From positions 1-44,763 of the forward strand of contig JBBTRZ010000002.1 in NCBI GenBank assembly GCA_038064935.1: DNA of 44,763 nt. Direction: 5' to 3'. The first letter of the stretch is position 1; every line of letters starts with the position of its first letter. The translations under genes were made by a program, and so were the position numbers. The notes under the pieces were generated by a model. It saw nothing but the letters and a program-made list of their open reading frames with translations, had not been told where the DNA came from and ran no database searches. Below, piece by piece: positions 28,743 to 35,788 of the stretch. Source of the stretch: JAGVGK01 sp038064935. GTDB taxonomy: Bacteria; Patescibacteriota; Minisyncoccia; Phycocordibacterales; JACOZG01.

Positions 28743-28767
28743 ACCGCCAAAATTGAAAATCGGAATT
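28743..28767. repeat. 25-bp direct repeat, right copy
   Basis: Exact repeat of 24815-24839. The interval 28630-28800 carries no supported gene; besides this repeat it holds G-rich sequence (GGAAGGGGGGTGGGGGGAAT) that looks like remnants of other repeats. Confidence 0.7.
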
Positions 28768-28809
28768 GGAAGCCGATTCAGAGTCCAAAAGGGTTTTCCA
28801 CGGCGGTAT

Positions 28810-28838
28810 TTGAACATACCCCCTAGTGGGTATATAAT
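28810..28838 (+). promoter_or_regulatory. Copper-responsive promoter with CsoR operator
   Basis: TTGAAC (28810-28815) and TATAAT (28833-28838) with a 17-bp spacer. The spacer is filled by ATACCCCCTAGTGGGTAT (28816-28833), a G/C-centred dyad of the kind bound by CsoR. Repressor bound there would block both boxes. The csoR start codon follows at 28847, so the gene is probably autoregulated and the whole island induced by Cu(I). Confidence 0.85.
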
Positions 28839-28846
28839 GGCAGTAT

Positions 28847-29122
28847 ATGAAATACATAGATGATAAAAACAAGGTAAAAGTTATTCGCCGCCTCAAGCTT
28901 CTTGAGGGACAATTGCGCGGACTTCAAAAAATGGTCGAGAATGACACTTACTGCATAGATGTGATCACTCAAACATCAGCGGTGAAGCAAGGTCTCTCCA
29001 ATGTCGAGGACTTACTTCTGGAAAATCATTTAGACCACTGTGTCCATCACCAGATGCGAAGCGGACAGACCGCCAAAGCCAAGGCAGAGATTATCAAGGT
29101 ATATAAGCTTAAGAGAAAATAA
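28847..29122 (+). CDS. csoR: CsoR family copper-sensing repressor
   Basis: A 91-residue all-helical repressor of the CsoR/RcnR family. In copper-sensing members Cu(I) binds a Cys-His-Cys set and releases the operator. The matching residues here are Cys in NDTYCIDVITQ, His in ENHLDHCV and Cys in HLDHCVHHQ. The family start (VIRRLKLLEGQLRGLQKMVE) is clear, and the length is normal. It is preceded by a promoter whose spacer holds a CsoR-type dyad and followed by copA 1 bp after its stop. Confidence 0.93.
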   Translation: MKYIDDKNKVKVIRRLKLLEGQLRGLQKMVENDTYCIDVITQTSAVKQGLSNVEDLLLENHLDHCVHHQMRSGQTAKAKAEIIKVYKLKRK

Positions 29123-29123
29123 T

Positions 29124-31457
29124 ATGCAGACACAAACATACAGAATAAGAGGCATGCATTGCGCTTCCTGCGCTAGTATTATTGAGAAAACCTTCAAGAA
29201 AACTAATGGAGTTCACGCGGCGGAAGTTAATTATGGCACTGAAACAGTAAAATTAATGTTTGATGGATCAGAGACAAGTGTGCCAGAACTTTCAAAAAAA
29301 ATCGAACTACTCGGCTACTCTCTGGCCTTGGACCAAGGGACTTCACGCGGTCATGGTGGTCAATCGGCCGAGGAAATGGGCATGTCGCCGGATGAGCATG
29401 CCGCCCATCTCGGGCTCAATCAGTCAAAAAAAGAAAAGCTTGCCGAGGTTGCGGATATGCGGACCAAAGTGCTTTCGGCCATCCCTCTGGCGATTTTCGC
29501 CGCCCTGGTCATGGCGTGGGATATTTTCACTCAATATGGCTTCGTGTCTGAAATGAGCAATGTGGTGAAGGAATTTTTTCATCATCTCCTCCCTCTAATG
29601 GCAACTTATACGCTCTTTGTGGTCGGGAAGCCCTACCTTCTCGGCTTTTACAGGTTCCTCCGATACGGCAAAGCCAATATGGATACGCTGATCGGTATTG
29701 GAACTGTCGCCGCTTTTCTATACAGCTTTGCCGTCACCGCTTTTGAGGAAACACTCCGTCCGTTTATCAATATTGATTATCAATACTACGATGTGACGAT
29801 CGTAGTTATCACCTTTATTGCGCTCGGCAAATATCTTGAAGCTCGATCAAAAATAAAGACCGGCGACGCAATCGAAAAACTGCTTAATCTTCAAGCCAAA
29901 ACCGCTTTGGTCATTCGTAACGGCAAGGAGGTGGAAATTTCGGTAAATGATATCAAGCACGGTGATCTAATTATTGTAAAGCCGGGAGCGAAAATCCCGG
30001 TGGACGGCATCATAACTGAAGGAAACTCTTTCGTTGATGAATCTATGGTCACCGGTGAGCCGATGCCAGCGCAGAAAAAGACCGGTGACAGTGTTGTGTC
30101 TGGAACGATCAATACGAACGGATCATTCACCCTTAAGGCGACTAAAGTCGGGTCGGAAACCTTGCTCGCCCAGATCATAAAGATGGTTGAGGAGGCTCAA
30201 GGAAGTAAGGCCCCGATTCAAGCGCTGGCAGATAAAATTTCGTCAGTCTTTGTGCCAATCGTGCTCGTGATAGCATTTCTTACGCTCGGCGTATGGCTTA
30301 TCGTTGGTTCACGGTACCTCGGATTCTCACAAGCTCTCTCATCCGGCCTAGTTTCCTTTGTTGGAATTCTCGTTATTGCGTGTCCATGCGCGCTGGGGCT
30401 CGCCACGCCGACGGCGATTATTGTTGGAGTTGGCAAAGGGGCGAAAGAAGGCATTCTTATCAAGGATGCCGCTACTCTCGAAAAGCTTCACCAAGTGGAT
30501 ACGGTTATTGTGGACAAAACTGGCACTATTACCAAGGGCTTCCCGACGCTGGTTGATATCCAAAACCTCTCGTCCGCCAGCTGGCGGATAAAAGATGATG
30601 AGATTGTGTCCATACTTGCCTCACTTGAGAAAAAATCAGAACATCCGATTGCTCACGCGATTGTGAACTACGCCCGGGAGAAAAATATTCCCGTATCTGA
30701 TGTTTCAAATTTTGAAGGAATACAGGGTAAGGGACTCAAGGGAACAGTAAATGGAACGGATTATTTTGTCGGTAATGCGAAACTTGTAAGCGATTTAAAG
30801 ATTTCTTTTGATGGAGTATTACTCAATAAGTTTACGGCCCAAGGCAAGACGCCGGTGATTCTAGCTACTAAAGAGAATGTCCTCGGTTTTGTCATGGTGG
30901 CGGATGAAATAAAACCCGAATCAAAACAAGCGGTTGCTAATCTTCATAAACTGGGAATCAAAGTCGTTATGCTTACCGGCGATGATGAGAAGGCCGCCAA
31001 GTACATGGCAGCGCTAGTTGGTATTGACGATGTGGTGGCGCATGTTTTGCCACAGGATAAGCTTGAAAAGATAAAAGCGTTGCAGTCGCAAGGCCGAGTG
31101 GTCGCCATGGCCGGCGATGGCGTAAATGATGCTCCGGCCCTCGCCCAAGCCGATGTCGGTATCGCTATGGGGACGGGAACGGATGTGGCAATAGAGTCAG
31201 CCGGCCTTACCCTTCTGGGCGGGGATATTTCAAAACTCGTTAAAGCCATCAAGTTGTCGAAGGTGACGATGCGCGGAATCAAGCAAAATTTATTTTGGGC
31301 TTTCATTTACAATATCGTCGGCATCCCGCTTGCCGCCGGCGCGCTGTATCCAATCTTTGGCTGGCTTCTCAACCCTGTCTTTGCCGGTTTCGCCATGGCC
31401 ATGTCGTCGGTGTCGGTGGTATCGAATTCACTTCGCATCAAAGCTAAAAAACTATAA
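29124..31457 (+). CDS. copA: P1B-type Cu(I)-exporting ATPase
   Basis: Pumps Cu(I) out of the cytoplasm using ATP. The 777-residue protein has one N-terminal heavy-metal domain (GMHCASC, residues 10-16). Further features are NMDTLIGIGT, the actuator TGEP (VTGEPMPAQKK), the membrane CPC site (residues 420-422, CPCALGLATPTAI), phosphorylated DKTGT (Asp464), SEHPIAHAIV for nucleotide binding, MLTGDD and GDGVNDAPALAQADVGIAMG. I chose the ATG at 29124; the longer frame would overlap csoR. The palindrome at 30573-30588 lies in the start of the N domain (LSSASWRIKDDE). Five HindIII sites fall in csoR-copA. Confidence 0.97.
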   Translation: MQTQTYRIRGMHCASCASIIEKTFKKTNGVHAAEVNYGTETVKLMFDGSETSVPELSKKIELLGYSLALDQGTSRGHGGQSAEEMGMSPDEHAAHLGLNQSKKEKLAEVADMRTKVLSAIPLAIFAALVMAWDIFTQYGFVSEMSNVVKEFFHHLLPLMATYTLFVVGKPYLLGFYRFLRYGKANMDTLIGIGTVAAFLYSFAVTAFEETLRPFINIDYQYYDVTIVVITFIALGKYLEARSKIKTGDAIEKLLNLQAKTALVIRNGKEVEISVNDIKHGDLIIVKPGAKIPVDGIITEGNSFVDESMVTGEPMPAQKKTGDSVVSGTINTNGSFTLKATKVGSETLLAQIIKMVEEAQGSKAPIQALADKISSVFVPIVLVIAFLTLGVWLIVGSRYLGFSQALSSGLVSFVGILVIACPCALGLATPTAIIVGVGKGAKEGILIKDAATLEKLHQVDTVIVDKTGTITKGFPTLVDIQNLSSASWRIKDDEIVSILASLEKKSEHPIAHAIVNYAREKNIPVSDVSNFEGIQGKGLKGTVNGTDYFVGNAKLVSDLKISFDGVLLNKFTAQGKTPVILATKENVLGFVMVADEIKPESKQAVANLHKLGIKVVMLTGDDEKAAKYMAALVGIDDVVAHVLPQDKLEKIKALQSQGRVVAMAGDGVNDAPALAQADVGIAMGTGTDVAIESAGLTLLGGDISKLVKAIKLSKVTMRGIKQNLFWAFIYNIVGIPLAAGALYPIFGWLLNPVFAGFAMAMSSVSVVSNSLRIKAKKL
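30573..30588. repeat. TCCGCCAGCTGGCGGA palindrome in copA
   Basis: Identical to the ychF, groEL and 34114 copies. It is read in a different frame here (SASWRI), just after the DKTGT segment in a loop of the nucleotide-binding domain. Confidence 0.85.
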
Positions 31458-31867
31458 TGACAAAACTCTTATCATTCCTGATTATCACCAGTGTCCTCGC
31501 AATGGGGGTGTTTGGTTTTGCCTCAATGAATCATGAAGCCGGCCATGCTGTTGGTTGTATTGCTTCCGTTGTGCACAATACTCCATGTTCGGAAAATATT
31601 GTAGCGATGTCGGTCCACCATATCCAGGCATTCATTTCATTCTTCAGCGTGATGCCGTCAGTTTTGTTCATCTTCTTGCTGGCGTTTTTGTTGATTGTAT
31701 TCATCAGCGCAGGATTTCTTTATATAAAACGGCGAACTTCTATTTTATGTAAGCTAGTATTTTGGCGGATCCGGCGTGATCCCGAACGCCATCTTGGCCG
31801 TCCACGGAAGTTGACTTACTGGCTCTCTCTGCTTGAAAACAGTCCGCCACCCCAGCCGATCCGATGA
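31457..31867 (+). CDS. Small Cys/His/Met-containing membrane protein
   Basis: Not assignable to a family. The 136 residues have an N-terminal hydrophobic segment (LLSFLIITSVLAMGVFGFA), then an external-looking loop rich in potential copper ligands (MNHEAGHAVGC, VHNTPC, MSVHHIQAF). A second membrane helix (SVLFIFLLAFLLIVFISAGFL) and a basic tail ending NSPPPQPIR follow. Its start overlaps the copA stop by 1 bp, so it is coupled to copA. A periplasmic-side copper-binding function is inferred from ligand content and position only. Confidence 0.6.
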   Translation: MTKLLSFLIITSVLAMGVFGFASMNHEAGHAVGCIASVVHNTPCSENIVAMSVHHIQAFISFFSVMPSVLFIFLLAFLLIVFISAGFLYIKRRTSILCKLVFWRIRRDPERHLGRPRKLTYWLSLLENSPPPQPIR

Positions 31868-31939
31868 AGTATGTCGGGGAGTAAATTATTAAATTAATCA
31901 TAAAAATCAAGTATTAATCTTAACTAAAAACAAAAACTT

Positions 31940-32443
31940 ATGAATCGCAATAACATTGTTATTTTTAGCGTGGTTTTGCTTGGCCTTTTCGGCTTAATGT
32001 GGTGGGGTCGGCCGGCGACTTCTTCCACCCCGTCGCCGCAGTCAATTGAAGAAAGTGAAAGTATTTTATCGGCGCCGGAGACGCTCTATGATTTTGGTAG
32101 GATCTCGATGGCCGACGGTCTAGTCAATAAAATTTTTCGGATTACCAATTCGGGCGCTCGGGAGGTTGAACTTCAAACCATCACCACTTCCTGTATGTGC
32201 ACCACGGCCTATCTTATCGGCCCGCGCGGTGAAGCCGGACCTTTCGGCATGCCCGGTCACGGCGGGGCGGCTAAGTCGGCTAATGAATTGATCCCAGCCG
32301 GTGAATCGAGAGAAATCAAGGTTGTCTACGATCCCAATGCCCATGGTCCGGCCGGTATTGGTCCGGTTGATCGCTTTATTTATCTCGAGGAGAAGTCGGG
32401 CGGGACATTGGCCTTGGAGATAAAAGCGGTGGTCACCCCTTAA
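31940..32443 (+). CDS. DUF1573 membrane-anchored protein
   Basis: A 167-residue protein with an N-terminal anchor (NIVIFSVVLLGLFGLMWWG) and one DUF1573 Ig-like domain. The signature is YDFGRISMADGLVNKIFRI with TNSGAREVELQTITTSCMCTTA. The Cys pair in SCMC is the family hallmark; in other bacteria such domains accompany thiol-redox and metal loci. A conserved ending (IKVVYDPNAHGP) is present. It begins 72 bp after the previous gene, which may hold a separate promoter, and lies 4 bp before the CcdA-like gene. A periplasmic partner of that protein is a reasonable inference. Confidence 0.82.
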   Translation: MNRNNIVIFSVVLLGLFGLMWWGRPATSSTPSPQSIEESESILSAPETLYDFGRISMADGLVNKIFRITNSGAREVELQTITTSCMCTTAYLIGPRGEAGPFGMPGHGGAAKSANELIPAGESREIKVVYDPNAHGPAGIGPVDRFIYLEEKSGGTLALEIKAVVTP

Positions 32444-32447
32444 TCTT

Positions 32448-33227
32448 ATGAAAAGAATTATCACTTTCCTCCTGATTATCACCGCGACCTTAGTCGGAAT
32501 TGTTATCTTCAAACAGAGTCCGCTCGCCGTCGAACTTCTGTGGCGCGTCAGCAATCAAGGCGCCTATCTCTTGCCGCTGGTACTCATAGCCTCAATCCTT
32601 GATAGCGTCCACCCCTGCTCTTTTTCCATCCTGCTTATTACGATCGCCTTCCTCTTTGGGTTGCAGATGACGCGAAGGAAAATATTGCAAATCGGCGGTA
32701 CTTATGTGCTGGGTATCTTTACGGCCTATTTCCTCATCGGACTCGGCTTATTAAAGGTGTTGCATTTATTCAATACGCCGCACTTTATGGGGAAACTCGG
32801 CGCGGTGTTGCTCGTGGCTTTCGGGGTCGTTAATCTGCTTAATCGGTTTTTTCCCGGCTTTCCGATCAAACTTCGACTGCCAGCCACCGCCCATACGGCA
32901 ATGGGAAGACTGATGGGTCGGGCCTCTTTGCCGGCCGCCTTCGGGCTCGGCTTGCTGGTTGGCATTTGCCAGTTTCCCTGCATGGGCGGACCCTACCTGA
33001 TGGTGATTGGTTTGCTCCACGATCAAGCAACTTATTTTACCGGTTTCAGTTATCTCCTGCTCTATAATGTCATTCTAATCATTCCGCTCGTTGTCGTCCT
33101 TTGGCTCGCGGCGGATAAATTGTTGTTGGATAAAGTGCAAGAATGGAAGCGAGTGAATCTGGGTGGGGTCCAATTATGGGCCGGGATGGCCATGATTATT
33201 ATTGGTGTCTTAATTTTCTTCATTTGA
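32448..33227 (+). CDS. CcdA/DsbD-like transmembrane thiol-redox protein
   Basis: A 259-residue polytopic membrane protein of the DsbD/CcdA type. Such proteins pass electrons across the membrane through a pair of cysteines. They are visible here in SVHPCSFSILL (helix 1) and GICQFPCMGGPYL (helix 4), the two-fold related positions of the family. Six or more hydrophobic segments are present. It follows the DUF1573 gene by 4 bp and precedes a small Cys-containing membrane protein by 10 bp. In a copper island it probably keeps periplasmic thiols or copper carriers reduced; the partner is inferred. Confidence 0.82.
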   Translation: MKRIITFLLIITATLVGIVIFKQSPLAVELLWRVSNQGAYLLPLVLIASILDSVHPCSFSILLITIAFLFGLQMTRRKILQIGGTYVLGIFTAYFLIGLGLLKVLHLFNTPHFMGKLGAVLLVAFGVVNLLNRFFPGFPIKLRLPATAHTAMGRLMGRASLPAAFGLGLLVGICQFPCMGGPYLMVIGLLHDQATYFTGFSYLLLYNVILIIPLVVVLWLAADKLLLDKVQEWKRVNLGGVQLWAGMAMIIIGVLIFFI

Positions 33228-33237
33228 ATTAATAATT

Positions 33238-33675
33238 ATGATTATTTCGCTAATCTCGATTCTCGGGTTGACCGGCATCGTCTGGGCGATCGGCCGGCGG
33301 TTGCCTTTTTCGATTTGTCCAATCTGCGCCGGAGTCGCCGGCACTTGGCTGTGGTTGATCTCGGGTTATTTCTTGGGTTACCAGATTGATCTCGTCATCA
33401 CGGCGCTTCTCATGGGTGGGACGGTGGTCGGGGTGATGTCAAAGTTGGAACGATTGATTGAACCGAAATTTGGATTGATCTGGAAAACAGTGTTCGTAGT
33501 ATCGGGCTTCGGAGCCATGGGCAGTCTAATCGGCGGTCGGTGGTTACTTTTTGCGACGGGAATAATAGTTGCTCTAATTGCCACTTTTGCCTGCCGAACT
33601 CCAAGAATTAAAAGAAGTGGGGGAGAATCCGAACAAATCAAAAAATTAAAAAAGGAAATGGAAAAGTGTTGTTAA
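33238..33675 (+). CDS. Membrane protein with CPICAG motif
   Basis: A 145-residue membrane protein with four hydrophobic segments (about 3-20, 27-50, 52-70, 82-118). The notable motif is PFSICPICAGVAGTWLW, a CxxC pair at the entry of the second segment. The C-terminal tail is charged and ends KCC. I recall similar short 'CPICAG' membrane proteins in other CPR and uncultured genomes but know no function. Its position after the CcdA-like gene suggests an electron or metal handover partner. It is close enough to its neighbours (10 and 19 bp) to be co-transcribed. Confidence 0.6.
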   Translation: MIISLISILGLTGIVWAIGRRLPFSICPICAGVAGTWLWLISGYFLGYQIDLVITALLMGGTVVGVMSKLERLIEPKFGLIWKTVFVVSGFGAMGSLIGGRWLLFATGIIVALIATFACRTPRIKRSGGESEQIKKLKKEMEKCC

Positions 33676-33694
33676 TAAAAATAAATTCAAACTC

Positions 33695-34573
33695 ATGTTC
33701 AAAAATATTTTGACAGCGGTAATAATTATCGCCGGGGCGGGGATTTACGCGATGGGGGGGAGAGTGGCGCTGCCGCCATCATCGAGTGTCGGCGGGATGA
33801 GCCCCGCGACGATGGAAGAAAAAGTTTTGCCGCCCGCGGGCGTTATCTTGCCAATTCGTTGGGGGAATCTCGGGAAGCAGATGACCGCTGCCGGGGTCAT
33901 TGACCGTGAAAAGTTTCAACAACTTTATATGAGCCGCGGCGGATTGACCGCCGAAATTAAAAGTATGCTCGACGGCGAAAATAATGACGAGATTAGAATT
34001 ACTCCCGCGAATGCCGGGGCGATGCTTAATCTCTTGTGGGCGTTTGGTTTGGGTTCGAAAAATGATATTTTGGAAGCCGGGCCAATGGCTGATAAAAAAT
34101 ATGGCGGGGACGGTCCGCCAGCTGGCGGATTTGCTTCGACCGGTGGTTGGACTCTTGCGAAAGGTGACGCCATGGATCATTACAGCCGGCATCAGTTCTT
34201 TAACTTAACTTCAGATCAACAAACTTTGGTCGAACGAGTATCTAAGGGAATATATCGGCCCTGTTGTGGCAATTCGACCTATTTCCCGGATTGTAACCAT
34301 GGGATGGCGATGCTCGGACTGCTTGAACTAATGGCGGCTCAAGGCGTGAGTGAGGAAGAGATGTACCGAACCGCTTTGGCCGTTAACTCCTACTGGTTTC
34401 CGGATACTTATCTGACCCTTGCGACTTATATGAAAAATAAAGGGGTTGATTGGTCAGAAGTGAATCCGCAAGAAATACTCGGCATCAATTATTCCAGCGG
34501 GCAAGGTTTTGCCAAAATTGCTTCGCAGGTTGCCGCGCCAAGCCGTTCGCAAGGTGGTGGCTGTGGTGCATGA
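33695..34573 (+). CDS. Exported Cys-rich protein of the copper island, unknown function
   Basis: The 292 residues begin with a signal or anchor (FKNILTAVIIIAGAGIYAMGG). The central part (about 50-180) is helical, with a conserved-looking PANAGAMLNLLWAFGLGSKN. The striking motif is IYRPCCGNSTYFPDCNHGMAMLGLLELMA (given here in parts: RPCCGNSTYF, PDCNHGMAM) at about residues 188-216, with three Cys, one His and two Met, suggesting metal or heme binding. The tail is Gly/Cys (GGGCGA). The palindrome at 34114-34129 encodes GPPAGGF. I do not know the family. It lies mid-operon. Confidence 0.6.
   Translation: MFKNILTAVIIIAGAGIYAMGGRVALPPSSSVGGMSPATMEEKVLPPAGVILPIRWGNLGKQMTAAGVIDREKFQQLYMSRGGLTAEIKSMLDGENNDEIRITPANAGAMLNLLWAFGLGSKNDILEAGPMADKKYGGDGPPAGGFASTGGWTLAKGDAMDHYSRHQFFNLTSDQQTLVERVSKGIYRPCCGNSTYFPDCNHGMAMLGLLELMAAQGVSEEEMYRTALAVNSYWFPDTYLTLATYMKNKGVDWSEVNPQEILGINYSSGQGFAKIASQVAAPSRSQGGGCGA
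34114..34129. repeat. TCCGCCAGCTGGCGGA palindrome in the exported Cys-rich gene
   Basis: Identical 16-bp palindrome, translated GPPAGGF in a Gly-rich loop at about residues 140-145. Confidence 0.85.
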
Positions 34574-34618
34574 CGCAAGAAAAATTAAAAAAATCGTTTA
34601 ATCAATTAATTCAAACAT

Positions 34619-34888
34619 ATGCAATTATCACTTAAATCATACGGTTGGAAATGTGTTCTGGGAACTGAAGTGTTATATGTTCTTTGCGTGTTGGGCGGAT
34701 TTCTTCCGTTGCGGTCAGCGGCTGGGATACAGCTTCACCACACCATTTTTGAAACCCTCCCAGGTTTTATGTGGATCAGTCTCGGTAGCTTCATACTCGG
34801 TGCATTCTATCTGTTCATCTTCGCTTGGATTTTCGCTGCCTATTTCGTGTGGATGCACAATTCGAGCTTAATTAAAAATAATAACTAA
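34619..34888 (+). CDS. Small two-helix membrane protein (DUF5676-like)
   Basis: An 89-residue membrane protein. The first hydrophobic segment is CVLGTEVLYVLCVLGGFLPL, and the second GFMWISLGSFILGAFYLFIFAWIFAAYFVW, ending in a short polar tail. The layout and the 'GSFILG..Y.FIFAWIFAA' pattern resemble DUF5676 membrane proteins, which I have seen beside heavy-metal ATPases, but the match is from memory and not certain. It lies 45 bp after the exported Cys-rich gene in the same orientation. Function is unknown. Confidence 0.55.
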   Translation: MQLSLKSYGWKCVLGTEVLYVLCVLGGFLPLRSAAGIQLHHTIFETLPGFMWISLGSFILGAFYLFIFAWIFAAYFVWMHNSSLIKNNN

Positions 34889-34892
34889 AAAC

Positions 34893-35330
34893 ATAAAAAT
34901 TAACCGCTCAATTTTATACGGGACACTTGCCAGCGCGATTTTACTTCTGGTTTATTTTGTGGTGCTCACGCTGGTTTCCGGCTGGGGCTATGCCCAGAGC
35001 CAATTCGCGGATTATTGGTATTTTATCGTCAGCTTGGCGGCCGGTTTCGGAATTCAGATCGGGTTGTACCACTACATTAAAAGTCTAGTGCATGAGGGGC
35101 GTGGGATGGGCAAGGTAGTTGGTGTGTCCGGAACCACTTCTACGGCGGCCATGATCTCCTGTTGCGCCCACTATCTGGTGAACCTGGTGCCTATTCTTGG
35201 AATTACCGGAATTGCCACCTTCGTCTCCCAATATCAAATCAAGATTTTCTGGATCGGTCTCGCGTTCAACATATTCGGCATTGTTTTTATCAGCAGCAAA
35301 ATTATTAAATTCAAAAAACATCATGAATAA
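34893..35330 (+). CDS. Membrane protein with SCCAH motif, unclear start
   Basis: A polytopic membrane protein. The motif GVSGTTSTAAMISCCAHYLVN between helices resembles small membrane proteins of mercury and copper loci that carry a Cys-Cys-His site. The first clear start is GTG at 34959 (123 aa), but this cuts the first helix in half. The frame is open upstream and encodes KINRSILYGTLASAILLLVYFV, a complete first helix preceded by basic residues. The only start candidates there are ATA (34893) or ATT (34899). Either a rare start codon is used or an A/G base difference removed an ATG. Confidence 0.6.
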   Translation: MKINRSILYGTLASAILLLVYFVVLTLVSGWGYAQSQFADYWYFIVSLAAGFGIQIGLYHYIKSLVHEGRGMGKVVGVSGTTSTAAMISCCAHYLVNLVPILGITGIATFVSQYQIKIFWIGLAFNIFGIVFISSKIIKFKKHHE

Positions 35331-35784
35331 AACAATAACAATATTGATATTAGCCCTTGCGTTTATCGGAGGCTTCTTGATTTTTTATAATCCAAAGCCC
35401 GTTTCCAGTCCGACACAAAGTAATTCAGATATTTCCGATACTTCGCAAAAATGGGAATCAAAAATTGATGATCAGACCAGTGTCACCGTAACCGTTACGC
35501 CGACGGATCTCTCGACAGAATCAGAAGAATGGAAATTCGATGTCGTTATGGATACTCACTCCGTTGAATTGGATCAAGACATGACTAAAATTGCTGTACT
35601 TATTGATGAACAAGGCAATGAATATAAAGCACTTGACTGGAAGGGGCCGACTGGAGGCCATCATAAAGAAGGCATTCTTGCCTTTAGTAAGATAATGTCC
35701 AATCCGAACTCTATTGAGCTAAAAATTTCTGATATCGGCGGTGTTGTCAGAAGTTTTATCTGGCAGCGAAAATCTCGGTATTGA
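35323..35784 (+). CDS. Membrane-anchored protein with GGHH motif
   Basis: A 153-residue protein with an N-terminal anchor (TITILILALAFIGGFLIFY), a Ser/Thr-rich linker and a beta-rich domain (SVTVTVTPTDLS ... WKFDVVMDTHSVELDQDMTK ... ALDWKGPTGGHHKEGILAF). The pattern 'F.V...THS.EL..D' followed by 'GGHH..G.L.F' recalls small copper-locus proteins in other bacteria; the His pair may bind metal. I chose the ATG at 35323, which overlaps the previous stop by 8 bp, rather than a longer frame inside the previous gene. Function is unknown. Confidence 0.65.
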   Translation: MNKTITILILALAFIGGFLIFYNPKPVSSPTQSNSDISDTSQKWESKIDDQTSVTVTVTPTDLSTESEEWKFDVVMDTHSVELDQDMTKIAVLIDEQGNEYKALDWKGPTGGHHKEGILAFSKIMSNPNSIELKISDIGGVVRSFIWQRKSRY

Positions 35785-35788
35785 AAGT

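Noticed and set aside
28603..28896. Minus-strand frames upstream of csoR
   Set aside because: They cross the copper promoter and the 25-bp repeat and show no protein family features.
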